Source: Flavobacteriaceae bacterium (lineage in GTDB: Bacteria; Bacteroidota; Bacteroidia; Flavobacteriales; Flavobacteriaceae). Taken from it: 64,000 nucleotides of DNA. Location of the stretch: assembly GCA_018402385.1 (NCBI GenBank), contig JAGYJA010000003.1, positions 1 through 64,000 on the forward strand, written 5' to 3'. The position numbers and the translations under genes were made by a program. The notes under the pieces are model-generated. The model had not been told where the DNA came from. It saw nothing but the letters and a program-made list of their open reading frames with translations, and ran no database searches. Shown in pieces: positions 39,240 through 48,771 of the stretch (positions are counted from its first letter, which is position 1; each line of letters begins with the position of its first letter).

Positions 39240-41720
39240 TTAAAACTGAAATCCAAATGAGCCGGTCACGCCAAAAGATCTGGCACCTTCATTTTCAAAA
39301 TAATTCCCTCTGAAGTTGAAATCAATCCTGAAAATTTTAAAGATATTTCCCACTCCAAAGCTGTATTCATAGTAGATATCTTCAGGGGCTTGATAAGTTA
39401 TATTGGACGCATTAATAGCGATATTTTTTTCAGATATTTCACCATAAATCGCTCTGAAGCCAATGATTTCCCTTAAATTTAAGTTTCTTAAAAAACCAAT
39501 TCTGGAAAACAACCTTCCACCCAAATTGTGTTCTAAATGTAAGGAAGTATAGGTGTCACTCACAAACTCATAATAATCAAGAAGCGTAAACGTATTGTAA
39601 ATACTAAAAAGGGTTTGATTACCGGGCACCGGACTTAATAAGGAAAGGGGAACTTCACCAAAAATCTTACCTGCTTCGATAGTAGAATACAACCTGCCAA
39701 TTCCACCCAAATTCCAGGGTTGTGTGTAAAGCAATTGTGCTTTTTGGTATTCAAAATCACTCTCAATAATGTCTTTTAACCCCTGAGTATAACCAAAATA
39801 AAATTGAGGATATTTGCCCTCATTAATAACAGTGCGCTCCACTCCAAACCCCGATGTGCGAATTCCGGGGGTATAACCCAATGCCACTTCAATTTCAGTT
39901 TGGTTTACTTTAGACTGGATATTCCCTTCATCATCAAAATAATCAATACTAAAGGTGTCTGTCGCAGATTTTAAAGTTCTGTAGGATAATGTTGTTCTAA
40001 AGGTTAGGTTTTTAACGGGCTCCAGTTGAAGTCCAAGGGTGCTCAAATTGATATTTGTGAGACGGTCATTGGCCCCAACGGTTATAAGGGATGATGATGC
40101 AAGATTGCGACCCAGCACATCATTTGAAGTGGTTAAACTGGCTCCGGTTTGTTCAATGTCTCTTCGGTTTCCACCAAAAATAATCAATCTGGAGTCTCTG
40201 TCGAGCAACCATTTTCCGGAAATACCATATTTGAATTTATCATCTCTAAAACCATACGCTAAGAACCCTTCCAGTCGCCACAGGTCATTTTGACTAAAAT
40301 AAGTGCGCCCTCCTGCTCTTATTCGCAATCCTTCAGATTCATTAAAACCAAAAATGGAAAAAACAGGTCCTAAGTCAAAATTTGGCAACTCATAATACCC
40401 TGAAGCTAAAACAGTTCCCAGACTATACAATCTTTGAAAACGCCTCACAGTTTGCAGCGTATCAAGCATCTCATAAATTTGACGCTCGTCTTTATTGAGG
40501 GCTTCCATTCGCTTATCCTGCCAGAAGTCATCAGGCCGATTGTAAATATCCCATTGATAAGGATCCACTTGTTCTCTGTAAAAATTACGTTCTTTTTCTT
40601 GGTCAAAAACGTGATTTTCATAGAGGGTGGTGCGTTTGCCATATACGCCCCTGGCTTCTTCTTTTTTTGAAAAACTGAAATCAGACATAAAATGGTCGCG
40701 CTTCAACAAAAAAATGGAATCATTTAACACATCAAACTCCTGCTCAATATAGACTTCTTTAACCCAGTTGATATTAGCACTTTTATTGAGGTGCATATTG
40801 ATTTCCTTAACTGCCCAGGTAGTATCATTCACCCAAAAATCACCTCTAAAGGTAAGTTCGCCCTTTCGCCTTGGGTAAAAAACAATATTGTAACACCATT
40901 TGTTATCGCGATATGCGCTGTCAAGAAGCGAATAGTTATATACATCTATACCTGTTTTTGAAAGCGGACTCGTGAAGGCTTTATCAAAAAATTTCAGATA
41001 ATTGTCATAAATGTCATAATCCGCATACAACTCTTTTATAAATTCAATCATCGCCTGATTGTTACTAAAACCCGAATTTTTATTTCCCTCAAGAATCTCT
41101 TTTTCCAAATTCATAAAATTGTCGCCATACACCTTATAGATGGCTTCATTGATAAAAATTGGCAAATAGGTTTTTCCGGTGACTCTGGAAGTGTCTGAAT
41201 AATCAAAAACAAATTCCATTCCTTTGAACAACCTGCTATTGATCAAAGCACTGTCAATCGTATTTAAGTCAAATTCCAGCTTTTCATACTTGTCATAGCT
41301 GTACTGCTTGAATTTCTTCACCCCATTTTCCCTTCTGTTCTCCCAAATTTTTCGAAGAATGTCAATCGCCGGATTGTTTTTTTTGGAGAGTTTACCACTA
41401 AAAAGAACGACCTCATTGAGTTGTGCTGATTCTTCTTCGAGCACAATCTTCATTTCATACGTTGTTCTTTTTTCAAGGGTAATTTCTTTGGTTTGGTATC
41501 CCACAAAAGAAATGACAAGGGTGTCATAGTTTGAATCTGATTCTATATAAAACCTACCATTTTCATCAGTGATGGTTCCTTTATTTGAATCTTTAAACAG
41601 GACATTGGCAAAGGGAACAGGGATGTCAAAATTGTCAAACACCCTTCCTCCCACTTTAGTTTGAGAAAAAGAGTTAAAGGCAACAAATAAGAGAATTATG
41701 TAGGTTAACTTTAACTTCAT
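39240..41720 (-). CDS. DUF5686 outer-membrane protein with CarboxypepD_reg-like domain
   Basis: 826 residues. Signal peptide (LFVAFNSFSQ), a CarboxypepD_reg-like domain (VGGRVFDNFDIPVPFANVLFKDSNKGTITDENGRFYI, about residues 22-60, ending YEMKIVLEE), then the DUF5686 region with KKNNPAIDILRKIWENRRENG (about 110), and a C-terminal beta-barrel that ends in phenylalanine (GSFGFQF). This is a common Bacteroidota outer-membrane protein of unknown function. Monocistronic, transcribed from a 120-bp gap downstream of the pdhB terminator. Confidence 0.85.
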   Translation of the reverse strand: MKLKLTYIILLFVAFNSFSQTKVGGRVFDNFDIPVPFANVLFKDSNKGTITDENGRFYIESDSNYDTLVISFVGYQTKEITLEKRTTYEMKIVLEEESAQLNEVVLFSGKLSKKNNPAIDILRKIWENRRENGVKKFKQYSYDKYEKLEFDLNTIDSALINSRLFKGMEFVFDYSDTSRVTGKTYLPIFINEAIYKVYGDNFMNLEKEILEGNKNSGFSNNQAMIEFIKELYADYDIYDNYLKFFDKAFTSPLSKTGIDVYNYSLLDSAYRDNKWCYNIVFYPRRKGELTFRGDFWVNDTTWAVKEINMHLNKSANINWVKEVYIEQEFDVLNDSIFLLKRDHFMSDFSFSKKEEARGVYGKRTTLYENHVFDQEKERNFYREQVDPYQWDIYNRPDDFWQDKRMEALNKDERQIYEMLDTLQTVRRFQRLYSLGTVLASGYYELPNFDLGPVFSIFGFNESEGLRIRAGGRTYFSQNDLWRLEGFLAYGFRDDKFKYGISGKWLLDRDSRLIIFGGNRRDIEQTGASLTTSNDVLGRNLASSSLITVGANDRLTNINLSTLGLQLEPVKNLTFRTTLSYRTLKSATDTFSIDYFDDEGNIQSKVNQTEIEVALGYTPGIRTSGFGVERTVINEGKYPQFYFGYTQGLKDIIESDFEYQKAQLLYTQPWNLGGIGRLYSTIEAGKIFGEVPLSLLSPVPGNQTLFSIYNTFTLLDYYEFVSDTYTSLHLEHNLGGRLFSRIGFLRNLNLREIIGFRAIYGEISEKNIAINASNITYQAPEDIYYEYSFGVGNIFKIFRIDFNFRGNYFENEGARSFGVTGSFGFQF

Positions 41721-41790
41721 TTAGCTTAAATAGATTAGCAATTTATGAGGCGTCTTTATAATTGGAAAAAAGCTGAGACTTTAAAATAAA

Positions 41791-41817
41791 AACTTCGCCA
41801 GTAAAAGTGACGAAGTT
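41791..41817 (-). terminator. terminator of pdhB
   Basis: AACTTCG (41791-41797) and CGAAGTT (41811-41817) form a stem; on the minus strand TTTTATTTTAAAG follows. 22 bp beyond the pdhB stop. Confidence 0.65.
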
Positions 41818-41839
41818 AATTGAAATATTAAAAGATTTG

Positions 41840-42817
41840 TTATTTATATAACACCTTTTTAACAGCTTTAACAACATCATCGCTATTGGGCAACCATTCT
41901 TTTAAAAGATTTGGCGAGTAAGGTGCCGGTGTATCTGCCGTGTTAATTTTGATGATGGGAGCATCTAAATAATCGAATGCCTGTTCTTGAACTTGATAAG
42001 TAATTTCTGTTGAAATATTCCCAAAAGGCCAGGATTCTTCCAAAATAACCAAGCGGTTTGTCTTTTTTACAGAATCTATTATGGTTTTGTGATCCATCGG
42101 TCGAATGGTGCGCAAATCAATAATCTCACAACTGATGTTTTCTTTTTCAAGTTCTTCAGCCGCTTTGTAGGCCTCCTTGATGATTTTGCCAAAAGAAACA
42201 ATGGTCACGTCCTTGCCCTCTCTTTTGATTTCTGCAACCCCAATTGGAATTACATATTCTCCTTCAGGCACCTCGCCTTTGTCTCCATACATTTGCTCAC
42301 TTTCCATAAAAATAACCGGGTCGTTGTCTCTGATTGCAGCTTTTAATAACCCTTTTGCATCCTTGGGATTTGAAGGAACTATCACTTTCAAACCGGGACA
42401 ATTGGCATACCAACTTTCAAAAGCTTGGGAGTGAGTCGCTGCAAGCTGACCTGCTGAGGCAGTTGGCCCTCTAAAGACAATCGGGATATCAAATTGACCA
42501 CCACTCATTTGACGCATTTTTGCGGCATTGTTGATAATTTGGTCAATGCCCACTAAGGAGAAATTAAAAGTCATAAATTCTACAATGGGACGGTTTCCAT
42601 TCATAGCAGAACCAATAGCAATACCTGAAAAACCAAGTTCCGAAATGGGAGTATCAATCACCCGTTTAGCACCAAACTCATCCAACATCCCCTTTGAAGC
42701 TTTGTAGGCTCCATTGTATTCTGCCACTTCTTCACCCATTAAGTAAATAGTTTCATCGCGACGCATTTCTTCACTCATTGCTTCGGCTATGGCTTCTCTA
42801 AATTGTATTGTTTTCAT
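41840..42817 (-). CDS. pdhB: pyruvate dehydrogenase E1 component, beta subunit
   Basis: 325 residues. ATG at 42817 gives MKTIQFREAIAEAMSEEMRRDETIYLMGEEVAEYNGAYKASKG, the standard E1-beta start; an upstream ATG would add 14 unlikely residues. Other landmarks: RVIDTPISELGFSGIAIGSAM, GGQFDIPIVFRGP, AAFESWYANCPGLKV-type segment and EESWPFGNISTEI near the end. Pairs with an alpha subunit to decarboxylate pyruvate using thiamine diphosphate; the alpha gene is not in the window. A -7 match (CAAAAATA, 42870-42877, minus strand TATTTTTG) lies about 55 bp upstream. Confidence 0.93.
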   Translation of the reverse strand: MKTIQFREAIAEAMSEEMRRDETIYLMGEEVAEYNGAYKASKGMLDEFGAKRVIDTPISELGFSGIAIGSAMNGNRPIVEFMTFNFSLVGIDQIINNAAKMRQMSGGQFDIPIVFRGPTASAGQLAATHSQAFESWYANCPGLKVIVPSNPKDAKGLLKAAIRDNDPVIFMESEQMYGDKGEVPEGEYVIPIGVAEIKREGKDVTIVSFGKIIKEAYKAAEELEKENISCEIIDLRTIRPMDHKTIIDSVKKTNRLVILEESWPFGNISTEITYQVQEQAFDYLDAPIIKINTADTPAPYSPNLLKEWLPNSDDVVKAVKKVLYK

Positions 42818-43032
42818 ATCTTTATAACTCTTTATCGGTTCTCTTTTCCTAAAAAACATTTCAGGTAGGCAAAAATAGTATTATTTCCACTTTAAGTAAG
42901 ATAAAAATGCAACTTTTAACTGAAATTTATTATGCGTGCATAGTATAAAATTAAAAATAGATTAGTACCTTCGTGGCATCAAAACTGACGTCTGTCAGTG
43001 AATTTTAAAAATCCAATTTAAAAAGCATAAAA

Positions 43033-43779
43033 ATGAAAATATTAGTCTGTATCAGTCACGTTCCTGACACAACTTCAAAAATCAATTTCACCGATAATGA
43101 CACCAAATTTGACACAAACGGTGTGCAATTTGTGATTAACCCAAATGACGAATTTGGCTTGACCAGAGCGATGTGGTTTAAAGAAAAACAAGGCGCTACG
43201 GTACACGTTGTCAATGTGGGCGGCCCTGAAACCGAACCCACCCTCAGAAAAGCACTCGCTATAGGTGCCGATGAAGCCATTAGGGTAAATGCGACTCCCA
43301 CTGACGGCTTTTTTGTAGCAAAGCAACTGGCTGCAGTGATGCAGGAAGGCAATTATGACCTCGTCATTGCCGGAAGAGAATCCATCGATTACAACGGTGG
43401 TATGGTTCCCGGCATGCTGGCTTCAATCACCGGAGCAAACTTTGTGAATACCTGTATCAGCCTTGAAGTTGATGGAAACAATGCAAAAGCTATTAGAGAA
43501 ATCGATGGAGGAAAAGAAAAGTTGAGTACTTCACTTCCTTTGGTCATAGGTGGTCAAAAAGGACTTGTGGAAGAAAGCGACCTGCGCATCCCCAATATGA
43601 GAGGAATTATGCAGGCCCGCCAAAAACCTTTAAAAGTCGTTGAAGCTACCTCTGCTGAAAATGCAACTGAGGTAACAGGATATGAAAAACCGGCTCCCAA
43701 AGGTGCCGTTAAAATGGTGGATCCGGAGAATGTGGAAGAACTGGTAAACTTACTCCACAATGAAGCAAAGGTTATTTAA
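43033..43779 (+). CDS. etfB: electron transfer flavoprotein beta subunit
   Basis: 248 residues. MKILVCISHVPDTTSKINF and INPNDEFGLTRAM at the N-terminus, and DLVIAGRESIDYNGGMVPGMLA with SLPLVIGGQKGLVEESDLRIPNMRGIMQARQKPL near the end, the ETF-beta signature. Takes electrons from acyl-CoA and other dehydrogenases. Followed 53 bp later by etfA. Confidence 0.95.
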   Translation: MKILVCISHVPDTTSKINFTDNDTKFDTNGVQFVINPNDEFGLTRAMWFKEKQGATVHVVNVGGPETEPTLRKALAIGADEAIRVNATPTDGFFVAKQLAAVMQEGNYDLVIAGRESIDYNGGMVPGMLASITGANFVNTCISLEVDGNNAKAIREIDGGKEKLSTSLPLVIGGQKGLVEESDLRIPNMRGIMQARQKPLKVVEATSAENATEVTGYEKPAPKGAVKMVDPENVEELVNLLHNEAKVI

Positions 43780-43832
43780 TGTAAATACTATTTACCAATA
43801 ACTATTAACTATTAACGAATAACAAGCAACAA

Positions 43833-44801
43833 ATGTCAGTTTTAGTCTATACAGAATCAGATCAAGGAAAATTTAAAAAAATAGCTTTGGAAGCAACTTC
43901 CTATGCAAAAGGAGTGGCCGAAATGCTGGGTACAACTGTAACCGCAATCGCAATTAACGGTGGCGATTCTTCAGAACTGGGGGCTCATGGAGCTTCAAAA
44001 GTGCTTCAGGTGTCAGACAGCAAACTGGAGCAATTCAACGCAAAAGCATTTGCTGATGCCATTGCCCAGGCTGCTCAAAAGGAAGAAGCAAAAGTCGTGA
44101 TCATAAGCTCAAGTGCAAACGCAAAGTTTTTAGCGCCTTTACTGGCCATTCAGCTAAATGCTGCTTATGCACCCAATGTGGTCGCATTGCCTGAAGGGAC
44201 CTCCCCTTTTGTTGTCAAATCAAACGTCTTTACAAATAAAGCTTTCGCTAAAGCGGAATTAAAATCAGATATCAAACTCATCGGACTTTCCAAAAACGCT
44301 TACGGCTTAAAGGAAAACCCGACCACTGCTACAACCGATGCTTTTTCACCCTCATTAAACGAAGCCGACTTTTCGGTAAAAGTAGAATCGGTCGATAAAG
44401 TAACCGGTAAAGCTACGATTGCAGATGCAGAAGTAGTTGTCTCCGGAGGTCGAGGACTCAAAGGCCCTGAGAATTGGCATTTGATTGAAGACCTAGCCGA
44501 AGTTTTAGGCGCAGCAACAGCCTGTTCAAAACCCGTAAGTGACATGGGATGGAGACCACACAGCGAGCACGTGGGGCAAACCGGAAAACCCGTAGCCTCA
44601 AATTTATACATCGCCATAGGTATTTCAGGAGCAATCCAACACCTGGCAGGAATCAATTCGTCAAAAGTGAAAGTCGTGATTAACAACGACCCCGAAGCAC
44701 CATTCTTTAAAGCAGCTGATTATGGGATAGTTGGAGACGCTTTTGAAGTAGTACCAAAACTCATCGAAAAATTAAAAGAATTTAAAGTCAATAACGCATA
44801 A
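43833..44801 (+). CDS. etfA: electron transfer flavoprotein alpha subunit
   Basis: 322 residues. The C-terminal FAD-binding half is clear: VVSGGRGLKGPENWHLIEDLAEVLGAA (about residue 205), SDMGWRPHSEHVGQTGKPVASNLYIAIGISGAIQHLAGI and VVINNDPEAPFFKAADYGIVGDAFEVVPKL. Partner of EtfB, passing electrons to the quinone pool through ETF-quinone oxidoreductase (not in the window). Terminator follows. Confidence 0.95.
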   Translation: MSVLVYTESDQGKFKKIALEATSYAKGVAEMLGTTVTAIAINGGDSSELGAHGASKVLQVSDSKLEQFNAKAFADAIAQAAQKEEAKVVIISSSANAKFLAPLLAIQLNAAYAPNVVALPEGTSPFVVKSNVFTNKAFAKAELKSDIKLIGLSKNAYGLKENPTTATTDAFSPSLNEADFSVKVESVDKVTGKATIADAEVVVSGGRGLKGPENWHLIEDLAEVLGAATACSKPVSDMGWRPHSEHVGQTGKPVASNLYIAIGISGAIQHLAGINSSKVKVVINNDPEAPFFKAADYGIVGDAFEVVPKLIEKLKEFKVNNA

Positions 44802-44826
44802 TTTTTTATAAATTGTGCCTCTATTT

Positions 44827-44867
44827 AGGGCTGTTTAAATGTGGTTACGCCCTGTTTAAACAGCCCT
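44827..44867 (+). terminator. terminator of etfBA
   Basis: AGGGCTGTTTAAA (44827-44839) pairs exactly with TTTAAACAGCCCT (44855-44867), loop of 15 bases, followed by TTGGATTTTTT. It ends 16 bp before the next start codon. Confidence 0.8.
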
Positions 44868-44883
44868 TTGGATTTTTTAACTT

Positions 44884-45507
44884 ATGAGCTTAGTTCGACT
44901 AAACATAAAAGGTATTTCTTACAGTCAAACACAAAACGGGGCTTACGCCTTGATTTTGAGTGAAGTGGATGGAGAAAGAAAATTACCCATCGTCATTGGA
45001 GCATTTGAAGCGCAATCCATTGCGATTGCTTTGGAAAAAGAAATCAAACCCCCCAGGCCTCTAACACACGACTTGTTTAAAAACTTTGCAGATCGTTTTG
45101 AAATTCAAGTGAAACAGGTGATTATCCACAAACTGGTGGACGGTGTCTTCTTTTCAAGCATTATCTGCGAAAGGGATAAAATTGAAGAAATCATCGACGC
45201 CAGAACCAGTGATGCCATTGCACTTGCACTGCGATTCAATGCACCCATATTTACCTATAAAAATATTCTTGAAAAAGCAGGAATCTATCTCAAAGCAAGC
45301 CCCAAGAAAAAAGAAAGTCCTCAAGATGAACAAGCCATTTTTGAACAATTGATGACAGACGATACCGAGTCAAAAAAGAAAACTTCCAAAAGCTACAAAA
45401 CCTATTCTCTCAAAGAATTAAACGACATGCTCGATAAAGCAGTTGATAATGAAGATTACGAAAAAGCAGCACTCATAAGAGACGAAATTTCCAAACGGGA
45501 AAAATAA
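44884..45507 (+). CDS. bifunctional nuclease family protein (BFN + UVR domains)
   Basis: 207 residues. The first 130 or so are a DUF151/BFN domain: YALILSEVDGERKLPIVIGAFEAQSIAIALE, then PRPLTHDLF and IDARTSDAIALALRFNAPIF, the family signatures. The C-terminus has a UvrB/UvrC-type UVR helix pair (LKELNDMLDKAVDNEDYEKAALIRDEISKRE). BFN proteins have been described with RNase and DNase activity, and the UVR motif binds UvrC- or ClpC-like partners. Twelve bp separate it from the transporter gene, so they are co-transcribed. Confidence 0.9.
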   Translation: MSLVRLNIKGISYSQTQNGAYALILSEVDGERKLPIVIGAFEAQSIAIALEKEIKPPRPLTHDLFKNFADRFEIQVKQVIIHKLVDGVFFSSIICERDKIEEIIDARTSDAIALALRFNAPIFTYKNILEKAGIYLKASPKKKESPQDEQAIFEQLMTDDTESKKKTSKSYKTYSLKELNDMLDKAVDNEDYEKAALIRDEISKREK

Positions 45508-45519
45508 CCACACACAAAC

Positions 45520-47217
45520 ATGATCAGACTTTTACTCCTAAGTGTATTTTTGTTTTTTTCTCAGTTGCAAATTGCACAAACCATAGAAAAATCCTGGACT
45601 TTTGCATCGGTAACCAATCAGGAAAATCAATCGCTTTTTGAAATCAATCAGAAAAAAGATTCCCTTGTTTTTGACAATGGAAAATTTCACTACTCCCTCA
45701 CTGCAAAAGACAGTCTGCAGGCATCAGGAGATTATATGCTTCAGAACAACCTGCTGGTTCTATTCTACTCCAAACCCCATGACTCCATAAAAAGATACCA
45801 CATAGCAGAGTTAACAGATACAACACTTATCTTCAGTGACAGCGAGGGCACCTATAATTTTTCAGAAAAAGAAAACAATCTTGAAGAGGTGATCCAAAAA
45901 GAAATGATTCCAAGTGCCGGTTTTTCTGTTGATAGTCTATGGAGGGGTGTTATGGGAATGTTGGCTTTATTGCTATTGGCTTTCCTGTTCAGCAGCAATA
46001 AAAAAGCCATTCGATGGAAAACAGTGGGCATTGGACTCTTAGCTCAACTTCTTCTAGCCATAGGTGTTTTAAAAGTACCTTTCATACAAAGTGCTTTTGA
46101 GTTTGTTGGAAAAATATTTGTAAAAATACTCGATTTCACTCAGGCAGGTAGTGAATTTCTCCTTGGCGGAATGATGAATGTGGAAAGTTTTGGATTCATC
46201 TTTTTATTTCAGGTATTGCCCACCATTGTTTTCTTTTCTGCATTGACATCAGTATTGTTTTATTTAGGTTTTATACAAGTTGTGGTAAAAGGTCTCGCCT
46301 GGGTATTAACACGCTTAATGGGCATTTCAGGAGCGGAAAGCCTGTCGGTTGCCGGAAATATCTTCTTGGGACAGACCGAAGCACCTTTAATGATCAAAGC
46401 CTATCTTGAAAAAATGAGCAAGTCAGAAATGCTACTCGTTATGGTGGGCGGTATGGCTACCGTCGCCGGTGGGGTTCTTGCAGCTTATATCGGGTTTTTA
46501 GGAGGTGAGGATGAAGTAATGAAAATATTTTATGCAAAGCATTTACTGACAGCATCTGTAATGGCGGCACCCGGTGCCATTGTCATTGCCAAAATGCTCT
46601 ACCCTGAAACCCAAAAAATCACTAACGAAGTAGCCGTTTCTGAGGATAAAATTGGCTCAAACATCCTCGACGCCATCGCAAACGGCACCACTGAAGGTTT
46701 AAAACTGGCTGCCAATGTGGGAGCGATGCTTTTGGTTTTTATCGCCTTTATCGCTATGATTAACTATGGTTTTGGAAAACTGGGTGATATTACCACACTC
46801 AATAATTGGGTAGCAGTCAATACCCCTTATGACAAATTCTCGCTGGAATTCATGCTGGGCTATCTTTTTGCCCCGTTGATGTGGCTCATTGGTGTGGCCC
46901 AAGAAGATATGGCATTAATGGGACAACTGCTGGGCATTAAATTAGTAGCAAGCGAATTTGTGGGCTACATCCAGCTTGCAGACTTGAAAAACACCGCAAA
47001 CCTCATTAGCTTCAACTATGAGAAATCGGTGATTATGGCTACGTATATGCTATGTGGATTTGCCAATTTTGCCTCTATCGGAATTCAAATTGGTGGCATC
47101 GGTTCACTCGCACCCGGGCAACGTAAAACCTTGTCTGAATTTGGTATCAAAGCACTCATTGGCGGGACACTGGCATCATTGCTTTCTGCGACTATTGCGG
47201 GAATGATTATTGGGTAA
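45520..47217 (+). CDS. concentrative nucleoside transporter with N-terminal extracytoplasmic domain
   Basis: 565 residues. Residues 1-20 are a signal-like segment (LLLSVFLFFSQLQIAQ); about 21-125 are a soluble beta-rich domain (KSWTFASVTNQENQSLFEI to LIFSDSEGTYNFSEKE); from about 140 on it is a CNT (NupC) transporter: RWKTVGIGLLAQLLLAIGVLK, GLAWVLTRLMGISGAESLSVAGNIFLGQTEAPLMI (the conserved GxTE motif), TVAGGVLAAY and NYGFGKLG. Na+- or H+-coupled nucleoside uptake at the inner membrane. The extra domain makes it about 150 residues longer than NupC. Salvage partner of the deoxynucleoside kinase. Confidence 0.9.
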   Translation: MIRLLLLSVFLFFSQLQIAQTIEKSWTFASVTNQENQSLFEINQKKDSLVFDNGKFHYSLTAKDSLQASGDYMLQNNLLVLFYSKPHDSIKRYHIAELTDTTLIFSDSEGTYNFSEKENNLEEVIQKEMIPSAGFSVDSLWRGVMGMLALLLLAFLFSSNKKAIRWKTVGIGLLAQLLLAIGVLKVPFIQSAFEFVGKIFVKILDFTQAGSEFLLGGMMNVESFGFIFLFQVLPTIVFFSALTSVLFYLGFIQVVVKGLAWVLTRLMGISGAESLSVAGNIFLGQTEAPLMIKAYLEKMSKSEMLLVMVGGMATVAGGVLAAYIGFLGGEDEVMKIFYAKHLLTASVMAAPGAIVIAKMLYPETQKITNEVAVSEDKIGSNILDAIANGTTEGLKLAANVGAMLLVFIAFIAMINYGFGKLGDITTLNNWVAVNTPYDKFSLEFMLGYLFAPLMWLIGVAQEDMALMGQLLGIKLVASEFVGYIQLADLKNTANLISFNYEKSVIMATYMLCGFANFASIGIQIGGIGSLAPGQRKTLSEFGIKALIGGTLASLLSATIAGMIIG

Positions 47218-47220
47218 TGA

Positions 47221-47301
47221 ATACCCGCGACTTTGTACTACGAAGCTTTTTATCCTTTGATGCTTTTGCAAAAGAGAATAGCGTAATAGTAAGGCGGGTA
47301 T
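47221..47301. repeat. long variant of the dispersed palindrome
   Basis: ATACCCGC (47221-47228) and GCGGGTAT (47294-47301) are exact inverse arms separated by 65 bp and followed by CTCGT, the same flank as the palindromes at 60542 and 60670. The insert includes an inner palindrome CTTTTGCAAAAG. It starts 4 bp after the transporter stop. Confidence 0.55.
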
Positions 47302-47417
47302 CTCGTGAATGAAATTTCAAAATTAGTTAATAACTTTTAATAGAAATCCAAAAGATTGCAAACGCATTTAAAAGCTTTTATTTATTTTCGGATTTTAGAA
47401 GTTTAACCAAAAAAGAG

Positions 47418-47449
47418 ATTCCTCCCCAAGTGGACTTGGGGACGGGAAT
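47418..47449. repeat. dispersed palindrome abutting the thyA start
   Basis: Left arm ATTCC-TCCCCAAG, loop TGGA, right arm CTTGGGGA-CGGGAAT, preceded by GAG. It has the family's ATTCC / GGGAAT ends with a longer stem. Its last base directly precedes the ATG at 47450. Confidence 0.7.
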
Positions 47450-47455
47450 ATGCTT

Positions 47456-48307
47456 ATGAAACAATACCACAACCTTGTAAAACATGTACTAGAAAACGGC
47501 ACCTTTAAAGGCGACCGCACCGGTACTGGAACCAAAAGTGTGTTTGGTTATCAAATGCGATTTGACCTCAGCGAAGGTTTCCCAATGGTCACCACCAAAA
47601 AGCTACACTTAAAATCCATTATATATGAATTGCTCTGGTTTTTAAATGGAGACACAAACATTGGGTATCTTCAGGAAAACGGAGTGAAAATTTGGAACGA
47701 TTGGGCCGATGAAAACGGCGACCTGGGCCCTGTCTATGGACATCAATGGCGCAACTGGAACAGTGAACAAATCGATCAAATTAGCGAACTCATTCAAACA
47801 TTAAAAACCAACCCAAACAGTCGCAGAATGCTAATCTCTGCCTGGAATCCAAGCGTGCTACCGGATACTTCCGTTTCCTTTAGCGAAAATGTCGCCAACG
47901 GAAAAGCAGCACTTCCACCTTGCCATGCCTTTTTTCAGTTTTATGTATCTCCTCCTGATGAATCAAAGGGGGAAGTAAAAGGAAAGCTATCCTGTCAGCT
48001 CTACCAACGCAGTGCCGATATTTTTCTTGGCGTGCCATTTAACATTGCATCTTACGCTTTGCTCACGATGATGATTGCTCAGGTATGTGACCTCGAACCG
48101 GGTGATTTTGTTCACACTTTTGGTGATGCACACATCTATTCAAATCATATGGAACAACTGGAGCTGCAACTGTCAAGAGACTTGAGGCCACTCCCAAAAA
48201 TGATTATCAACCCTGAAGTAAAAAATATCTTTGATTTTACGTTTGAAGACTTTACCTTAGTCGATTACAATCCGCATCCACACATTAAAGGAGCGGTTGC
48301 AGTTTAA
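47456..48307 (+). CDS. thyA: thymidylate synthase
   Basis: 283 residues from the ATG at 47456 ([26 protein letters not shown]); an ATG two codons earlier (47450) directly follows a palindrome and is an alternative. Catalytic cysteine in [12 protein letters not shown] (about residue 161), [57 protein letters not shown], all canonical. Methylates dUMP with methylene-THF, releasing dihydrofolate, which the DHFR fusion two genes downstream can recycle. Confidence 0.97.
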   Translation: MKQYHNLVKHVLENGTFKGDRTGTGTKSVFGYQMRFDLSEGFPMVTTKKLHLKSIIYELLWFLNGDTNIGYLQENGVKIWNDWADENGDLGPVYGHQWRNWNSEQIDQISELIQTLKTNPNSRRMLISAWNPSVLPDTSVSFSENVANGKAALPPCHAFFQFYVSPPDESKGEVKGKLSCQLYQRSADIFLGVPFNIASYALLTMMIAQVCDLEPGDFVHTFGDAHIYSNHMEQLELQLSRDLRPLPKMIINPEVKNIFDFTFEDFTLVDYNPHPHIKGAVAV

Positions 48308-48325
48308 ATTTTAACCCAAATATCT

Positions 48326-48757
48326 ATGAAAAAATTAATTCTTTTACTAGTGCTTTTAATTTCTTTACCTGCTATATCCCAGGAGGAATGGGGTAATGTG
48401 GACAAAAACAAAGTAACCATGCGTGAAATCGCACCGGTATGGCCCGGCTGTGAAAGCAATGACACCTCAAAGACTGATGCCTGTTTTGATCAAAAACTGA
48501 ATGAACACGTTAGAAAAAACTTTAAATATCCTGTCAATGCCTGGAAAAATAATATTCAGGAACGCATCGTGGTCCATTTTGAAATCAATACCAGCGGCGA
48601 AGTGGAAATCACAAAAGTAGAAGGAAAAAATAAAGAACTCATGGAGGAAGCCAAAAGAAACATCATGGCCATTCCAAAAATGAAACCGGGTATGCTCGCA
48701 GGTAAACCCAGAGCTATTTCCTATGCAGTACCCTTTAATTTTAAGACCGGGAAGTAA
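48326..48757 (+). CDS. TonB C-terminal domain protein
   Basis: 143 residues. Signal peptide (MKKLILLLVLLISLPAISQ) followed by a short linker and a TonB_C domain: HVRKNFKYPVNAWKNNIQERIVVHFEINTSGEVEITKVEGKNKELMEEAKRNIMAIPKMKPG. There is no N-terminal transmembrane anchor or proline-rich span, so it is a secreted stand-alone TonB-like domain and not a standard energy transducer. Two cysteines (about residues 42 and 52) may form a disulfide. It lies in the thyA-DHFR series, 18 bp after thyA. Confidence 0.8.
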   Translation: MKKLILLLVLLISLPAISQEEWGNVDKNKVTMREIAPVWPGCESNDTSKTDACFDQKLNEHVRKNFKYPVNAWKNNIQERIVVHFEINTSGEVEITKVEGKNKELMEEAKRNIMAIPKMKPGMLAGKPRAISYAVPFNFKTGK

Positions 48758-48771
48758 ACTCACTTATAAAA

